The notes: a model not told the origin generated them from the letters alone. DNA of 11,272 bases from PUMD01 sp964599275 (GCA_964599275.1 CAZRFK010000062.1:1-11272), one strand, 5' to 3'; positions 1 through 6,111 are shown, counted from the first letter of the stretch. Translations and numbers: made by a program.

Positions 1-506
1 TGATACATCAAGGAAAATAGGTTTTCTATAACGCCGGCAGTCAAGCTCCTCCATCCAGCATGCCCCAGGGCAACACCACCAGAAACTGGATCTATTATAT
101 AGACAGGGAGACAATCAGCATACAGCATTCCAAGCGTGAGCTTGCTGCGAGTAATCTGTCCATCTGCCTCTGGGCCGATCCACCAGCCCGGCTGCATCAT
201 ATCACCACTTGGCTCTTGCACTTCAATTACATCAGCTCCGTGGACCTGTCTGATCAACTGGATTTTTGAGGGAACATCCGCAGGGACAGCTGCAAGTACC
301 GTTTCACGATTGCGCCAAACGTTCTTTCCCTGATCACCGGTAGATAATCCAAGGTTTAGCTCCTGGTAATTTCCATCACTTACCCCACCCCAACGTGTTG
401 TAAAACCTGCGAAAAAGCCATACTCCCGGAAAACAGGTACTGTCCAGAATGGTATTTTGCTCTTACTATCCCCTGTTCGCAGTTCTTCTCGCTTCCAATG
501 CTGCAA
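1..506 (-). CDS. pgeF: Purine nucleoside phosphorylase YfiH/LACC1 family (PgeF/YlmD), 3' end cut off
   Basis: The first 168 codons of a cytosolic enzyme of the old 'multicopper polyphenol oxidase' (DUF152) family are visible. Family members are now known as purine nucleoside phosphorylases or adenosine deaminases and as a peptidoglycan-editing factor. The three metal-ligand motifs are present: RQVHGADV (His ~89), ADCLP (Cys ~132) and GHAGWR (His ~149), together with the family block NLGLSTGD near residue 51. The last motif reads HAGWRS where HAGWRG is usual. The full family length is about 250-280 residues, so roughly 100 residues lie beyond the left edge. The start is TTG at 506: an in-frame TGA sits three codons upstream, and AAAGGTGAT lies 5 bases before it. 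It starts 38 bases after the ylmC stop, so the two are probably cotranscribed. This is the ylmC-ylmD order of Bacillus. Family identification is certain; the cellular role is by homology. Confidence 0.93.
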   Translation of the reverse strand, partial: MQHWKREELRTGDSKSKIPFWTVPVFREYGFFAGFTTRWGGVSDGNYQELNLGLSTGDQGKNVWRNRETVLAAVPADVPSKIQLIRQVHGADVIEVQEPSGDMMQPGWWIGPEADGQITRSKLTLGMLYADCLPVYIIDPVSGGVALGHAGWRSLTAGVIENLFSLMY

Positions 507-511
507 AGAAA

Positions 512-520
512 ATCACCTTT
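512..520 (-). promoter_or_regulatory. Ribosome binding site that fixes the TTG start of pgeF
   Basis: AAAGGTGAT lies 5 bases upstream of TTG at 506. An in-frame stop between this site and the TTG excludes any earlier start, so the rare TTG initiation codon is well supported. Confidence 0.8.
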
Positions 521-544
521 TCTATCATCGGGCTTACTAGCAAA

Positions 545-808
545 TCATTCGCGATCTACCCTTCGGTCACCTCCCTGTTGATAGTTCACTAAAATCACGT
601 CCTCACCTATTTTTACAATGTTACTCCACTTTATCACATGTTCTGTTTCTCCAGATAAAAAACTCCAGAATCCTCCTTCTTCAGGGATTATTACTGCATT
701 TATACGCCCGTTTTGCAGGTCAAGATCCAGATCATCGATGAACCCCATAGTACGTCCGTTTGTCAAGTTTATCACCTCTAAATTTGCCAGCTCAGAGATC
801 CTTATCAT
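545..808 (-). CDS. ylmC: YlmC/YmxH family sporulation protein, PRC-barrel domain
   Basis: This 87-residue protein consists of a single PRC-barrel-like fold and belongs to the YlmC/YmxH family, which is almost restricted to spore formers and is often induced in sporulation. Visible family features are the N-terminal strand block with ELANLEVIN, then GFIDDLDLDL (~22-31), NAVIIPEEGG (~38-47) and the WSNIVKIGEDVILV strand near the C terminus. No signal peptide or membrane segment is seen, so it should be cytosolic. The ATG at 808 is preceded by GGGGAGGGG, a strong ribosome binding site. It lies between spoIIR (far upstream) and pgeF (38 bases downstream), matching the sigG-ylmC-ylmD order of Bacillus. 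The biochemical function is unknown; other PRC-barrel proteins bind RNA or membrane-associated partners, but nothing here shows that. Confidence 0.9.
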   Translation of the reverse strand: MIRISELANLEVINLTNGRTMGFIDDLDLDLQNGRINAVIIPEEGGFWSFLSGETEHVIKWSNIVKIGEDVILVNYQQGGDRRVDRE

Positions 809-983
809 TTGAACCCCTCCCCACCATAGAAGTTCATGTATACAAGCTATGCCAAAGGGATGGGTTCAATGATGCTCAAGTGGCACTGATTCCGGAGCCT
901 ATTATAATTCTCTGAAAAAAGCAGCGATATGATATGGGCGAGGAAGGATCGAACACGAACAACTTTACAGATCTTGGAATATA

Positions 984-1004
984 ATAAATTCGCGCCAAAT
1001 TTAT
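984..1004. repeat. AT-rich inverted repeat, possible operator
   Basis: Seven-base arms ATAAATT and AATTTAT are perfect inverted repeats around the 7-base centre CGCGCCA, about 180 bases upstream of the ylmC start. This is the shape of a dimeric regulator site. It is short enough to arise by chance in AT-rich intergenic DNA. Confidence 0.3.
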
Positions 1005-1089
1005 GTGAGAAGAAGCTGTACCAAAAGCAGCCCGGTGGGTTTGCCCCCTTTCAAAATCCATCTGAACAAATTGGTTTCAACGAAATACT

Positions 1090-1119
1090 CACCCACCCTG
1101 TAAGGTGAAGGGGTGGGTG
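1090..1119 (-). terminator. GC-rich hairpin downstream of spoIIR, possible terminator
   Basis: A perfect 9-bp stem (CACCCACCC with GGGTGGGTG) encloses a 12-base loop, about 98 bases after the spoIIR stop. On the minus strand the stem is followed by AGTATTTCG, which is only a weak T-run, so termination efficiency is uncertain. It is the best candidate for the end of the sigG-spoIIR transcript. Confidence 0.4.
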
Positions 1120-1216
1120 GTAATTAGGCGGGGGAATTGGTCAGTTTATTCATATCAGAGCAGATGGCAACTGTTATTACACAAATGGAAAACATCCCGA
1201 CAGATGATATGGCAAA

Positions 1217-1927
1217 TCAATTAACAGGTCTATAAACTGAAGTCCCCCAAGATCCTTCAAATTCATTTTCCTCATTTTGTGTTTGATTACTAACATCAGG
1301 GGTTATTGCCTCATCGTTGCTGGTCTCAATATGGTCAGCGGATTCGAGAACTTCATATAAAGTTTCCTTAATCGCCCACCGCAAACGTGGTCCATTATAA
1401 GATTTGTCATCCGAAGAAGATTTGGCTTTCTGTTGGGCCGATATATCCAAACAGAGCGTGGGAAACAACACGCACCACCAATTATCTCCCTCAGAGGCTC
1501 CAATGCTGATCCGAAGTGTCTGGTAAACACCGGCTGGCATTTTGAAATCCCCATAATCAGTTTTTGGAATCTTCTCATGGATTATCACTACTTTTGACTT
1601 ACCATCAAAATCTGCTCCAGAAATCGAATTATCTATTACATTTCTTATTGTTGGTTTAATTTCCCGCACGATCTTTTCAGCAGCCTCCAGTGAGTCGGCC
1701 TCTTTCAGATGTGGTCGCACCACAGAAACTACCGCCCGGGCAACACGTTCTTTCAACTCCTGGCATGAATCTTCATTTGAGTTCGCGATTACCCTGAGCC
1801 GGAGTACATTTTTAGGTGATATTTCTTCCTCATATCCCGCTTTTATTGTTGAGCTGGTAGTTCCCAAAAGGATAACAACCAGCAGGCAGACAGTTATGGG
1901 AAGAACTGCTCCTCGCCTAACAGGCAT
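1217..1927 (-). CDS. spoIIR: Stage II sporulation protein R (SpoIIR), signal for pro-sigma-E processing
   Basis: SpoIIR is made in the forespore and exported into the intermembrane space, where it triggers the SpoIIGA protease in the mother cell membrane to cleave pro-sigma-E. This 236-residue protein has a short basic start (PVRR), a hydrophobic export segment at ~9-24 and then the family hallmark LRLRVIANSN (~42-51). It also carries the second hallmark YQTLRISIG followed by NWWCVLFPTLC (~149-159). A polar tail of about 45 residues at the C terminus is acidic and low in complexity. The ATG at 1927 follows AGGGG, which overlaps the sigG stop. The gap to sigG is only 13 bases, so it is probably cotranscribed with sigG. 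In B. subtilis spoIIR is elsewhere on the chromosome, so this placement is notable. Confidence 0.94.
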   Translation of the reverse strand: MPVRRGAVLPITVCLLVVILLGTTSSTIKAGYEEEISPKNVLRLRVIANSNEDSCQELKERVARAVVSVVRPHLKEADSLEAAEKIVREIKPTIRNVIDNSISGADFDGKSKVVIIHEKIPKTDYGDFKMPAGVYQTLRISIGASEGDNWWCVLFPTLCLDISAQQKAKSSSDDKSYNGPRLRWAIKETLYEVLESADHIETSNDEAITPDVSNQTQNEENEFEGSWGTSVYRPVN

Positions 1928-1940
1928 CAGTTTCCAACCC

Positions 1941-2714
1941 CTAAATATATCGACGCATGGTTTTTAGGGCAGCCTGTTCCAGCCGGGAAACCTGAGCCTG
2001 CGATATTCCGATCTCGTCCGCTACTTCCATCTGTGTTTTACCGCCGTAAAATCTGAGATTGAGGATCTTTCTTTTTCGGGGTTCCAGCTGCTGAAGAGCC
2101 TGTCTGACTGCAATTCCGTTCATCCATTTTCCGTGTTCCTGTTTTTCATCGCTGACCTGATCCATTACATAGATGGGATCCCCACCATCCTGGTAAACAG
2201 GTTCGAAAAGTGATATCGGATCTTGAATCGCATCCAACGCTCTAACGATTTCTTCAACATCCATATCCAACCGATTGGCAATTTCCTCTAATGAAGGTTC
2301 TTCAGATTTTTTGTGAGTCAATGAGTCCTTCATCTGAAGAGCTTTATACGCGGTGTCACGCAGTGAGCGGCTTACCCGGATAGGATTGTTGTCACGAAGA
2401 TATCGTTTTATCTCACCAACAATCATGGGAACTGCATACGTTGAAAATCTTACTCCCTGACTGAGATCAAAATTATCTATCGCCTTCATGAGTCCTACGC
2501 AGCCTACCTGGAACAGATCATCAGCAGGCTCACCACGGTTGCTAAAACGCTGCAGTACGCTGAGTACCAGCCGTAGGTTCCCCTGAACCAGTTCCTGGCG
2601 TGCTTCTTTATCTCCCTCTTGCTGTATGCGGCGAAACAGTTCTCTCATTGTCTCGTTTTCTAAAACTGGCAGTTCCGATGTATTAACTCCTGAAATCTCT
2701 ACTTTACGCCCCAC
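1941..2714 (-). CDS. sigG: RNA polymerase sigma factor SigG (late forespore)
   Basis: Sigma-G directs late gene expression in the engulfed forespore. Starting at GTG 2714 gives 257 residues, close to the usual ~260, beginning VGRKVEISGVNTSELPVL, the standard sigma-G N terminus. Region 2 is highly conserved (DDLFQVGCVGLMKAIDNFDL, then FSTYAVPMIVGEIKRYLRD). NPIRVSRSLRD follows, and region 4 holds the helix-turn-helix QMEVADEIGISQAQVSRLEQ. A frame open to 2780 would add 22 residues with no family match. The GTG has GAGGGGG 8 bases upstream, which decides the start. It is separated from sigE by a terminator and has its own forespore-type promoter, unlike a simple spoIIG read-through. spoIIR follows 13 bases downstream. 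Identification versus sigma-F or sigma-B rests on the GVNTSELPVL and NFDLSQGVRFSTYAVPMI segments and on position after sigE. Confidence 0.96.
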   Translation of the reverse strand: MGRKVEISGVNTSELPVLENETMRELFRRIQQEGDKEARQELVQGNLRLVLSVLQRFSNRGEPADDLFQVGCVGLMKAIDNFDLSQGVRFSTYAVPMIVGEIKRYLRDNNPIRVSRSLRDTAYKALQMKDSLTHKKSEEPSLEEIANRLDMDVEEIVRALDAIQDPISLFEPVYQDGGDPIYVMDQVSDEKQEHGKWMNGIAVRQALQQLEPRKRKILNLRFYGGKTQMEVADEIGISQAQVSRLEQAALKTMRRYI

Positions 2715-2722
2715 GATTGATT

Positions 2723-2729
2723 CCCCCTC
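2723..2729 (-). promoter_or_regulatory. Ribosome binding site that fixes the GTG start of sigG
   Basis: GAGGGGG lies 8 bases upstream of GTG 2714. The longer frame opening at TTG 2780 has a G-rich tract upstream too, but it would add residues absent from the family. Confidence 0.75.
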
Positions 2730-2798
2730 ATCGAATTTCCCTTCCTCTGCAAGCAAGCATGGGGGTAATTTCCCTGTCAATTCCCCCCCGTACGGTAG

Positions 2799-2828
2799 AA
2801 GTATGGTTCATCGCGGGGCTTTTTATAC
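2799..2828 (-). promoter_or_regulatory. Forespore-type promoter (sigma-G, possibly sigma-F) for sigG-spoIIR
   Basis: On the minus strand GTATA (2824-2828) is followed by an 18-base spacer and CATACTT (2799-2805). This fits the sigma-G consensus GHATR-N18-CATNHTA in all but the last base. GTATA also fits the sigma-F -35. The sigma-F -10 needs a GG at its upstream end, which is AA here. The promoter lies 85 bases upstream of the sigG start. Which forespore factor reads it cannot be settled from sequence. Confidence 0.6.
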
Positions 2829-3040
2829 ACATTGTGTTAAAAAATATGTTATGGGACTATGCAAATCCGTAGAATTATATAAGGCTATTCAAGGATGATA
2901 AACCAATGTCACCCAGGGGCATTCTTCTGCATTCTTATTATGTCCTTGCGAAGTACTGCTTATAAATTGGAGCCACGGGAAAGATGTTCAAGTGTGAATG
3001 AATCTTGATGAAAGGAAGGAGCTGCAGTTGATCCATAAGT

Positions 3041-3078
3041 AAAAATATCTGCCCCCAATACCTGAAAGGAGGCAGATA
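3041..3078 (-). terminator. Intrinsic terminator of the spoIIGA-sigE operon
   Basis: On the minus strand the arms TATCTGCCTCC and GGGGGCAGATA pair over 11 bp with one mismatch, around an 11-base loop. The stem is followed immediately by TTTTT (3045-3041). It lies about 22 bases after the sigE stop. This is a textbook Rho-independent terminator and implies that sigG is not mainly read from the spoIIGA promoter. Confidence 0.88.
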
Positions 3079-3100
3079 CATTAAGAAGATGAATTATTTA

Positions 3101-3829
3101 TTATTTAACACTTACAATATCATCTCTCAGTCTGCTGATTATTCGCTTCTCCAACCGTGAAATGTAGGACTGAGAAATACCCAGTGAATCGGCTACCTGC
3201 TTTTGCGTTCTTTCGATTCCATCATCCAGCCCAAAACGCAGTCTTACGATTCGCCGTTCTCTTTTTTCCAAATTCTCCAGGGCTTCACGAAGCAACCTTC
3301 GGTCCACCTGACCCTCGATTTTTCGATACACAATATCTCCATCCGTACCCAGTATATCGGACAGGAGTAGTTCATTACCGTCCCAATCGACATTCAGAGG
3401 TTCGTCTAGAGACACTTCTGATCTCCTCTTGCTGGTACGTCGTAAAAACATGAGTATTTCGTTCTGAATACATTTTGATGCATATGTGGCTAGTTTAATA
3501 CCGCGATCTGGGTCAAATGTATTGACAGCTTTAATGAGTCCAATACTTCCAATGCTCACCAGGTCTTCAATATTGATACCGGAATTCTCAAATTTTCTGG
3601 CGATATAAACCACCAGGCGAAGATTTCGCTCAATCAAGGTCTGGCGAACAGTCTCATCCCCATCTCGCAACCGCTCCATCAATTCTTCCTCTTCATCCTT
3701 TTCCAGCGGTGGCGGAAGTGTAGTCCCACTTGACAGGTAGTGTATTGTGGAGGCAGCTGCCTCCCGCAAGTAGGCAAAAAGCTCTCTCACTTTCGCACCG
3801 ATCGATTGGGCCCATTCATCCACAAGCAT
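3101..3829 (-). CDS. sigE: RNA polymerase sigma factor SigE precursor (pro-sigma-E)
   Basis: Sigma-E is the early mother-cell factor, made as an inactive membrane-bound precursor that SpoIIGA cuts. The 242 residues show an N-terminal pro-region (~1-31) and then the hallmark LPPPLEKDEE (~38-47). Region 2 follows, with IERNLRLVVYIARKFENSGI, EDLVSIGSIGLIKAVNTF and KLATYASKCIQNEILMFLRR; then SEVSLDEPLNVDWDGNELLL and a C-terminal helix-turn-helix (QKQVADSLGISQSYISRLEKR). The pro-region is unusual: it is not basic, and HYLSSG stands where YYIGGSE is usual. The ATG overlaps the end of spoIIGA by 14 bases, implying translational coupling. The AGGAG site is only 3 bases from this ATG but 9 from the in-frame GTG at 3823, so a start at 3823 (240 residues) is also likely. 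A strong terminator follows. Confidence 0.96.
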   Translation of the reverse strand: MLVDEWAQSIGAKVRELFAYLREAAASTIHYLSSGTTLPPPLEKDEEEELMERLRDGDETVRQTLIERNLRLVVYIARKFENSGINIEDLVSIGSIGLIKAVNTFDPDRGIKLATYASKCIQNEILMFLRRTSKRRSEVSLDEPLNVDWDGNELLLSDILGTDGDIVYRKIEGQVDRRLLREALENLEKRERRIVRLRFGLDDGIERTQKQVADSLGISQSYISRLEKRIISRLRDDIVSVK

Positions 3830-4709
3830 CAGCTCCTCTCCCGATTTCGCCCAGAATCGGAGGTACCAGTGCCTGATATTCTGCGGTGGAACTCAGCGAC
3901 TGGCGGGCGAGACAAATTACCACATCATCGACTTTGTGCTCTCCAATATAGAGTTGGTCTGGTCGAAATCCTATCATTACTCCACGGTCATCTCCCAGAG
4001 ATTTGAACGGTATGAGTTTGAAACGCACTCCCAACAAATCGGCTGCCTCAGAGGGGTATGAGCGGCTATCAGTACTCAACTCACCCTCACCTGGCCAGCT
4101 GTCTCCCATTATGTCCTGTATAGCCTCTTGCTCGATGACTATCACTGGGCTGCCCGACAGAGGATCCACCAGTTGGTTTCCCGTATCCACAAACCCCTGA
4201 CATCTCCAATGCTTACCACCTATTACTACCGTCAGTTCAACCATCATGTCACCCGAGTAAACACGGCGGTTCCAGTAGTACTTCGCTCCCAACCCAATTA
4301 TCAAAATCAGTGCTGCCAGACCCACCACAAAGCTCAATCTGGATGCCAATACATCTCCAGACCTGTACTTCCGTGCTGTACTTGCCCCCATCAAAACAAG
4401 TCCAGCGCCACCCGCAGCCAGAACGAGCCCTACAAATGGGAACAAAAGAACCAGGTCTGTGGGCAGATTCAGGGGACGCATTGCGATGGCTACCAAAATA
4501 ACCGCAATTACAACCACTGCAGGGAGACTGTACAACAAGTTCCAACCTGGCAGTAAATAACCAAAGGAGTAACCGGTCCCCACTGCCGCCGCCTGCAGTA
4601 ATTTCCGGGCAGTAGTTGTGCGATTGGCAGCAACGGCAGTGGCGTACAGCAGTGCATAATTGAGAACAAAATTGGTCATGAGATATATGTCCACGTATAT
4701 TTCCGGCAC
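3816..4709 (-). CDS. spoIIGA: Pro-sigma-E processing aspartic protease SpoIIGA
   Basis: SpoIIGA (peptidase family U4) is the membrane protease that removes the pro-sequence of sigma-E when SpoIIR signals from the forespore. From GTG 4709 it has 297 residues (family ~290-310). Five hydrophobic spans are seen at about 8-26, 38-54, 57-77, 84-108 and 125-142. A soluble C-terminal domain holds the active-site motif VDTGNQL (Asp ~175) followed by DPLSGSPVIVIEQ. The frame is open to ATG 4757, but that start has no ribosome binding site and adds 16 residues before the usual N-terminal IYVDIYLMTNF block. At 4709 a G7 run precedes GTG by 4 bases. It overlaps sigE by 14 bases and is driven by its own Spo0A-type promoter. 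Protease and substrate are thus made together before septation, as in B. subtilis spoIIG. Confidence 0.94.
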   Translation of the reverse strand: MPEIYVDIYLMTNFVLNYALLYATAVAANRTTTARKLLQAAAVGTGYSFGYLLPGWNLLYSLPAVVVIAVILVAIAMRPLNLPTDLVLLFPFVGLVLAAGGAGLVLMGASTARKYRSGDVLASRLSFVVGLAALILIIGLGAKYYWNRRVYSGDMMVELTVVIGGKHWRCQGFVDTGNQLVDPLSGSPVIVIEQEAIQDIMGDSWPGEGELSTDSRSYPSEAADLLGVRFKLIPFKSLGDDRGVMIGFRPDQLYIGEHKVDDVVICLARQSLSSTAEYQALVPPILGEIGRGADACG

Positions 4710-4736
4710 GGTTCCCCCCCAAAAAATGCATTCTAA

Positions 4737-4761
4737 CCGGAAGGCATGACCATCCATCCGG
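4737..4761 (-). other. Hairpin in the spoIIGA leader
   Basis: CCGGATGG and CCTTCCGG can pair in seven of eight positions around a 9-base loop, within the untranslated leader predicted from the promoter at 4797-4841. It ends 27 bases before the GTG start and is followed by T6-G7. Whether it folds or affects translation is not shown. Confidence 0.35.
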
Positions 4762-4796
4762 TGGAGACCTATACTATCTTTAGTGATGATCGCTCA

Positions 4797-4841
4797 ATTA
4801 TATGACTTATTGGGGGGGGAAATGTGTCACTACATGTCGAG
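4797..4841 (-). promoter_or_regulatory. Spo0A-activated spoIIG-type promoter for spoIIGA-sigE
   Basis: On the minus strand a perfect TATAAT (4797-4802) lies 22 bases after GTGACA (4825-4830). This over-long spacing is the known hallmark of the B. subtilis spoIIG promoter, where Spo0A~P compensates for it. Two 0A-like boxes (consensus TGTCGAA, read on the plus strand) occur: TGTCGAG at 4835-4841 and the weaker TGTCACT at 4825-4831. They are 10 bases apart, and the second overlaps the -35. Predicted transcription starts near 4790, giving a leader of about 80 bases. Confidence 0.72.
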
Positions 4842-4894
4842 GCTAAAACCGAAAAAAGGCTCGATTGGTCCAACAAACTGCGGTAAACATACGG

Positions 4895-4927
4895 CAGCCC
4901 CAACCGTCTGGCAACGAGCTGGGGCTG
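4895..4927 (-). terminator. Hairpin after ftsZ, probable terminator of the dcw transcript
   Basis: A perfect 8-bp GC-rich stem (CAGCCCCA with TGGGGCTG) encloses an 18-base loop, starting 28 bases after the ftsZ stop and before the spoIIGA promoter. On the minus strand the following bases are CCGTATGTTTACC, so there is no proper T-run. Partial termination or RNA 3' end protection is as likely as full termination. Confidence 0.45.
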
Positions 4928-4955
4928 GTATTTATGAAATTATATTGACCGCAAT

Positions 4956-6029
4956 TCAACCATCTCTTATGCTGCGACGTCTCAGGAATGCTGGTATATC
5001 AAGGTCATCATCATCATCCTCAGAGGTGAATGGCTTTATAGTTAACTCATCCATTTCATCTTCAGGCTCTTTCTTTTTACGGCCAAATCCGGTGGCAATT
5101 ACAGTCACCCTGAGCTTATCCTCTAAATCTTCATCTATGGCAGCACCAAAAATTATGTGTGCATCTTCTTCTGCCACCTCACGTATCAATTCAGCAGCTT
5201 CATTTACTTCCAACAAGCCCATGCTGGGATCCCCGGTGATATTCAGTAAAACGCCTTTTGCTCCCTCAATCGAGGTCTCCAAAAGAGGGCTTGATATAGC
5301 ATTGCTGGCAGCTTCGGCAGCCCGGTCGTCCCCTGAAGCACTGCCAATACCCATCAATGCAGTTCCGGTTTCCATCATGATGGTGCGGACATCAGCAAAG
5401 TCAAGGTTGATCAGACCCGGCACAGCGATCAGGTCAGATATTCCCTGCACTCCCTGGCGCAAAACATCATCTGCTATACTGAACGCATCCATTATGGATG
5501 TTTTCTTTTCCACAACTTTTAGCAGTCGATCATTGGGAATTGTTATGAGAGTATCTATGCTTTCTTGCAAATCTTCAATACCCTCTTCGGCCTGCCGCAT
5601 ACGCAGCTGACCTTCAAAGGAAAAAGGTTTAGTAACAACGCCAACGGTAAGTGCCCCAACCGAACGTGATACTTCGGCGATAACCGGCGAAGCACCCGTA
5701 CCGGTACCACCACCCATTCCGGCAGTAATGAACACCATGTCTGCTCCATCAACCAATTCCTTAATCTCGTCCGTGCTCTCCTCAGCAGCTTTTTTCCCCA
5801 AAGATGGATCAGCACCAGCTCCGAGGCCCTCAGTCATTTCATCGCCTAGTTGAAGTTTGTGGTCTGCCTTATTCTTGGACAAAGACTGAGCATCAGTATT
5901 GAGAGCAATGAATTCAACACCGCGAACCTGTGCCTCAATCATTCGGTTGACAGCATTATTGCCGCCGCCCCCCACACCCAAAACCTTGATAGTAGCAAAA
6001 TCAGGATTGTCTACTTCCAGTTCAAGCAC
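4956..6029 (-). CDS. ftsZ: Cell division protein FtsZ
   Basis: FtsZ is the tubulin-like GTPase that forms the division ring at midcell and, in sporulation, the polar ring. The 357 residues show the N-terminal KVLGVGGGGNNAVNRM, the tubulin signature GGGTGTG (~106-112), NDRLLKVV, and the T7 synergy loop NLDFADVR (~208-215), whose aspartates trigger GTP hydrolysis. After the globular domain comes a short, charged linker (RKKKEPEDE, then a run of five aspartates) and the conserved C-terminal peptide DIPAFLRRR (~344-352), which binds FtsA or SepF. The GTG start at 6029 has a near-perfect AAAGGAGGT 7 bases upstream. It follows ftsQ after about 100 bases with no ftsA between, and a likely own promoter lies in that gap. 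A hairpin follows the gene. Confidence 0.98.
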   Translation of the reverse strand: MLELEVDNPDFATIKVLGVGGGGNNAVNRMIEAQVRGVEFIALNTDAQSLSKNKADHKLQLGDEMTEGLGAGADPSLGKKAAEESTDEIKELVDGADMVFITAGMGGGTGTGASPVIAEVSRSVGALTVGVVTKPFSFEGQLRMRQAEEGIEDLQESIDTLITIPNDRLLKVVEKKTSIMDAFSIADDVLRQGVQGISDLIAVPGLINLDFADVRTIMMETGTALMGIGSASGDDRAAEAASNAISSPLLETSIEGAKGVLLNITGDPSMGLLEVNEAAELIREVAEEDAHIIFGAAIDEDLEDKLRVTVIATGFGRKKKEPEDEMDELTIKPFTSEDDDDDLDIPAFLRRRSIRDG

Positions 6030-6036
6030 TATCCCT

Positions 6037-6045
6037 ACCTCCTTT
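6037..6045 (-). promoter_or_regulatory. Strong ribosome binding site of ftsZ
   Basis: AAAGGAGGT, 7 bases before GTG 6029, is the strongest Shine-Dalgarno match in the window. It fits the high protein level expected for FtsZ and fixes the GTG start. Confidence 0.85.
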
Positions 6046-6055
6046 AACTTATCAG

Positions 6056-6078
6056 CAGCTCCTCACACAGCTCCTCAC
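6056..6078 (-). repeat. Short tandem repeat in the ftsZ leader
   Basis: GTGAGGAGCTG occurs twice with a 12-base period, about 27 bases upstream of the ftsZ start. Each copy holds an AGGAG. Read from the first GTG it also gives a tiny frame of eight codons (MRSCVRSC) ending at 6052. A chance duplication is the simplest explanation. Confidence 0.5.
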
Positions 6079-6111
6079 GCTCGATATTAAGTGGTATCAA
6101 GTATCACAAGC

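Larger units (their letters stand above)
809..1216. other. Intergenic region of 408 bases between spoIIR and ylmC
   Basis: No gene is supported here. A 61-codon frame at 876-1061 (minus) has no ribosome binding site and no recognisable family. The region holds a GC-rich hairpin (1090-1119), an AT-rich inverted repeat (984-1004) and a TATAAT on the minus strand at 901-906 that could be a -10 for ylmC-pgeF. No good -35 lies at the right distance from it. I saw no convincing sigma-E, sigma-F or sigma-G promoter upstream of ylmC. Confidence 0.6.
2715..3100. other. Intergenic region of 386 bases between sigE and sigG
   Basis: It contains the sigE terminator (3041-3078), the forespore-type promoter (2799-2828) and the sigG ribosome binding site. 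A TATAAT on the minus strand at about 2876-2881 has no good -35 partner. The stretch at about 2880-3040 shows no gene or repeat that I can support. Confidence 0.6.

Noticed and set aside
901..906. TATAAT considered as a promoter for ylmC-pgeF
   Set aside because: The hexamer at 17-bp spacing (TATCGC) does not resemble a -35 and there is no extended -10 TG, so it is mentioned but not called.
876..1061. Minus-strand frame of 61 codons in the spoIIR-ylmC gap
   Set aside because: No ribosome binding site, no domain or signal peptide, and composition like intergenic DNA. It could be real only if conserved in relatives.
1110..1134. G-rich stretch considered as a G-quadruplex
   Set aside because: Only three tracts of three or more Gs are present, so a stable three-tetrad structure is not supported; the hairpin explains it better.
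2715..2780. 22-residue N-terminal extension of SigG from TTG 2780
   Set aside because: The family starts at the GRKVEISGV block, and GTG 2714 has a well-placed GAGGGGG site.
4128..4556. Plus-strand open frame of 142 codons opposite spoIIGA
   Set aside because: It lies entirely inside the recognised spoIIGA gene and its translation looks random in composition.
4710..4757. 16-residue N-terminal extension of SpoIIGA from ATG 4757
   Set aside because: It has no ribosome binding site and adds non-family residues before the first membrane segment. It is kept only as a remote alternative.
4783..5610. Long plus-strand open frame of 275 codons opposite ftsZ
   Set aside because: It is antisense to the highly conserved ftsZ coding sequence, has serine-rich low-information translation, no family match and no ribosome binding site. 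It is a shadow frame.
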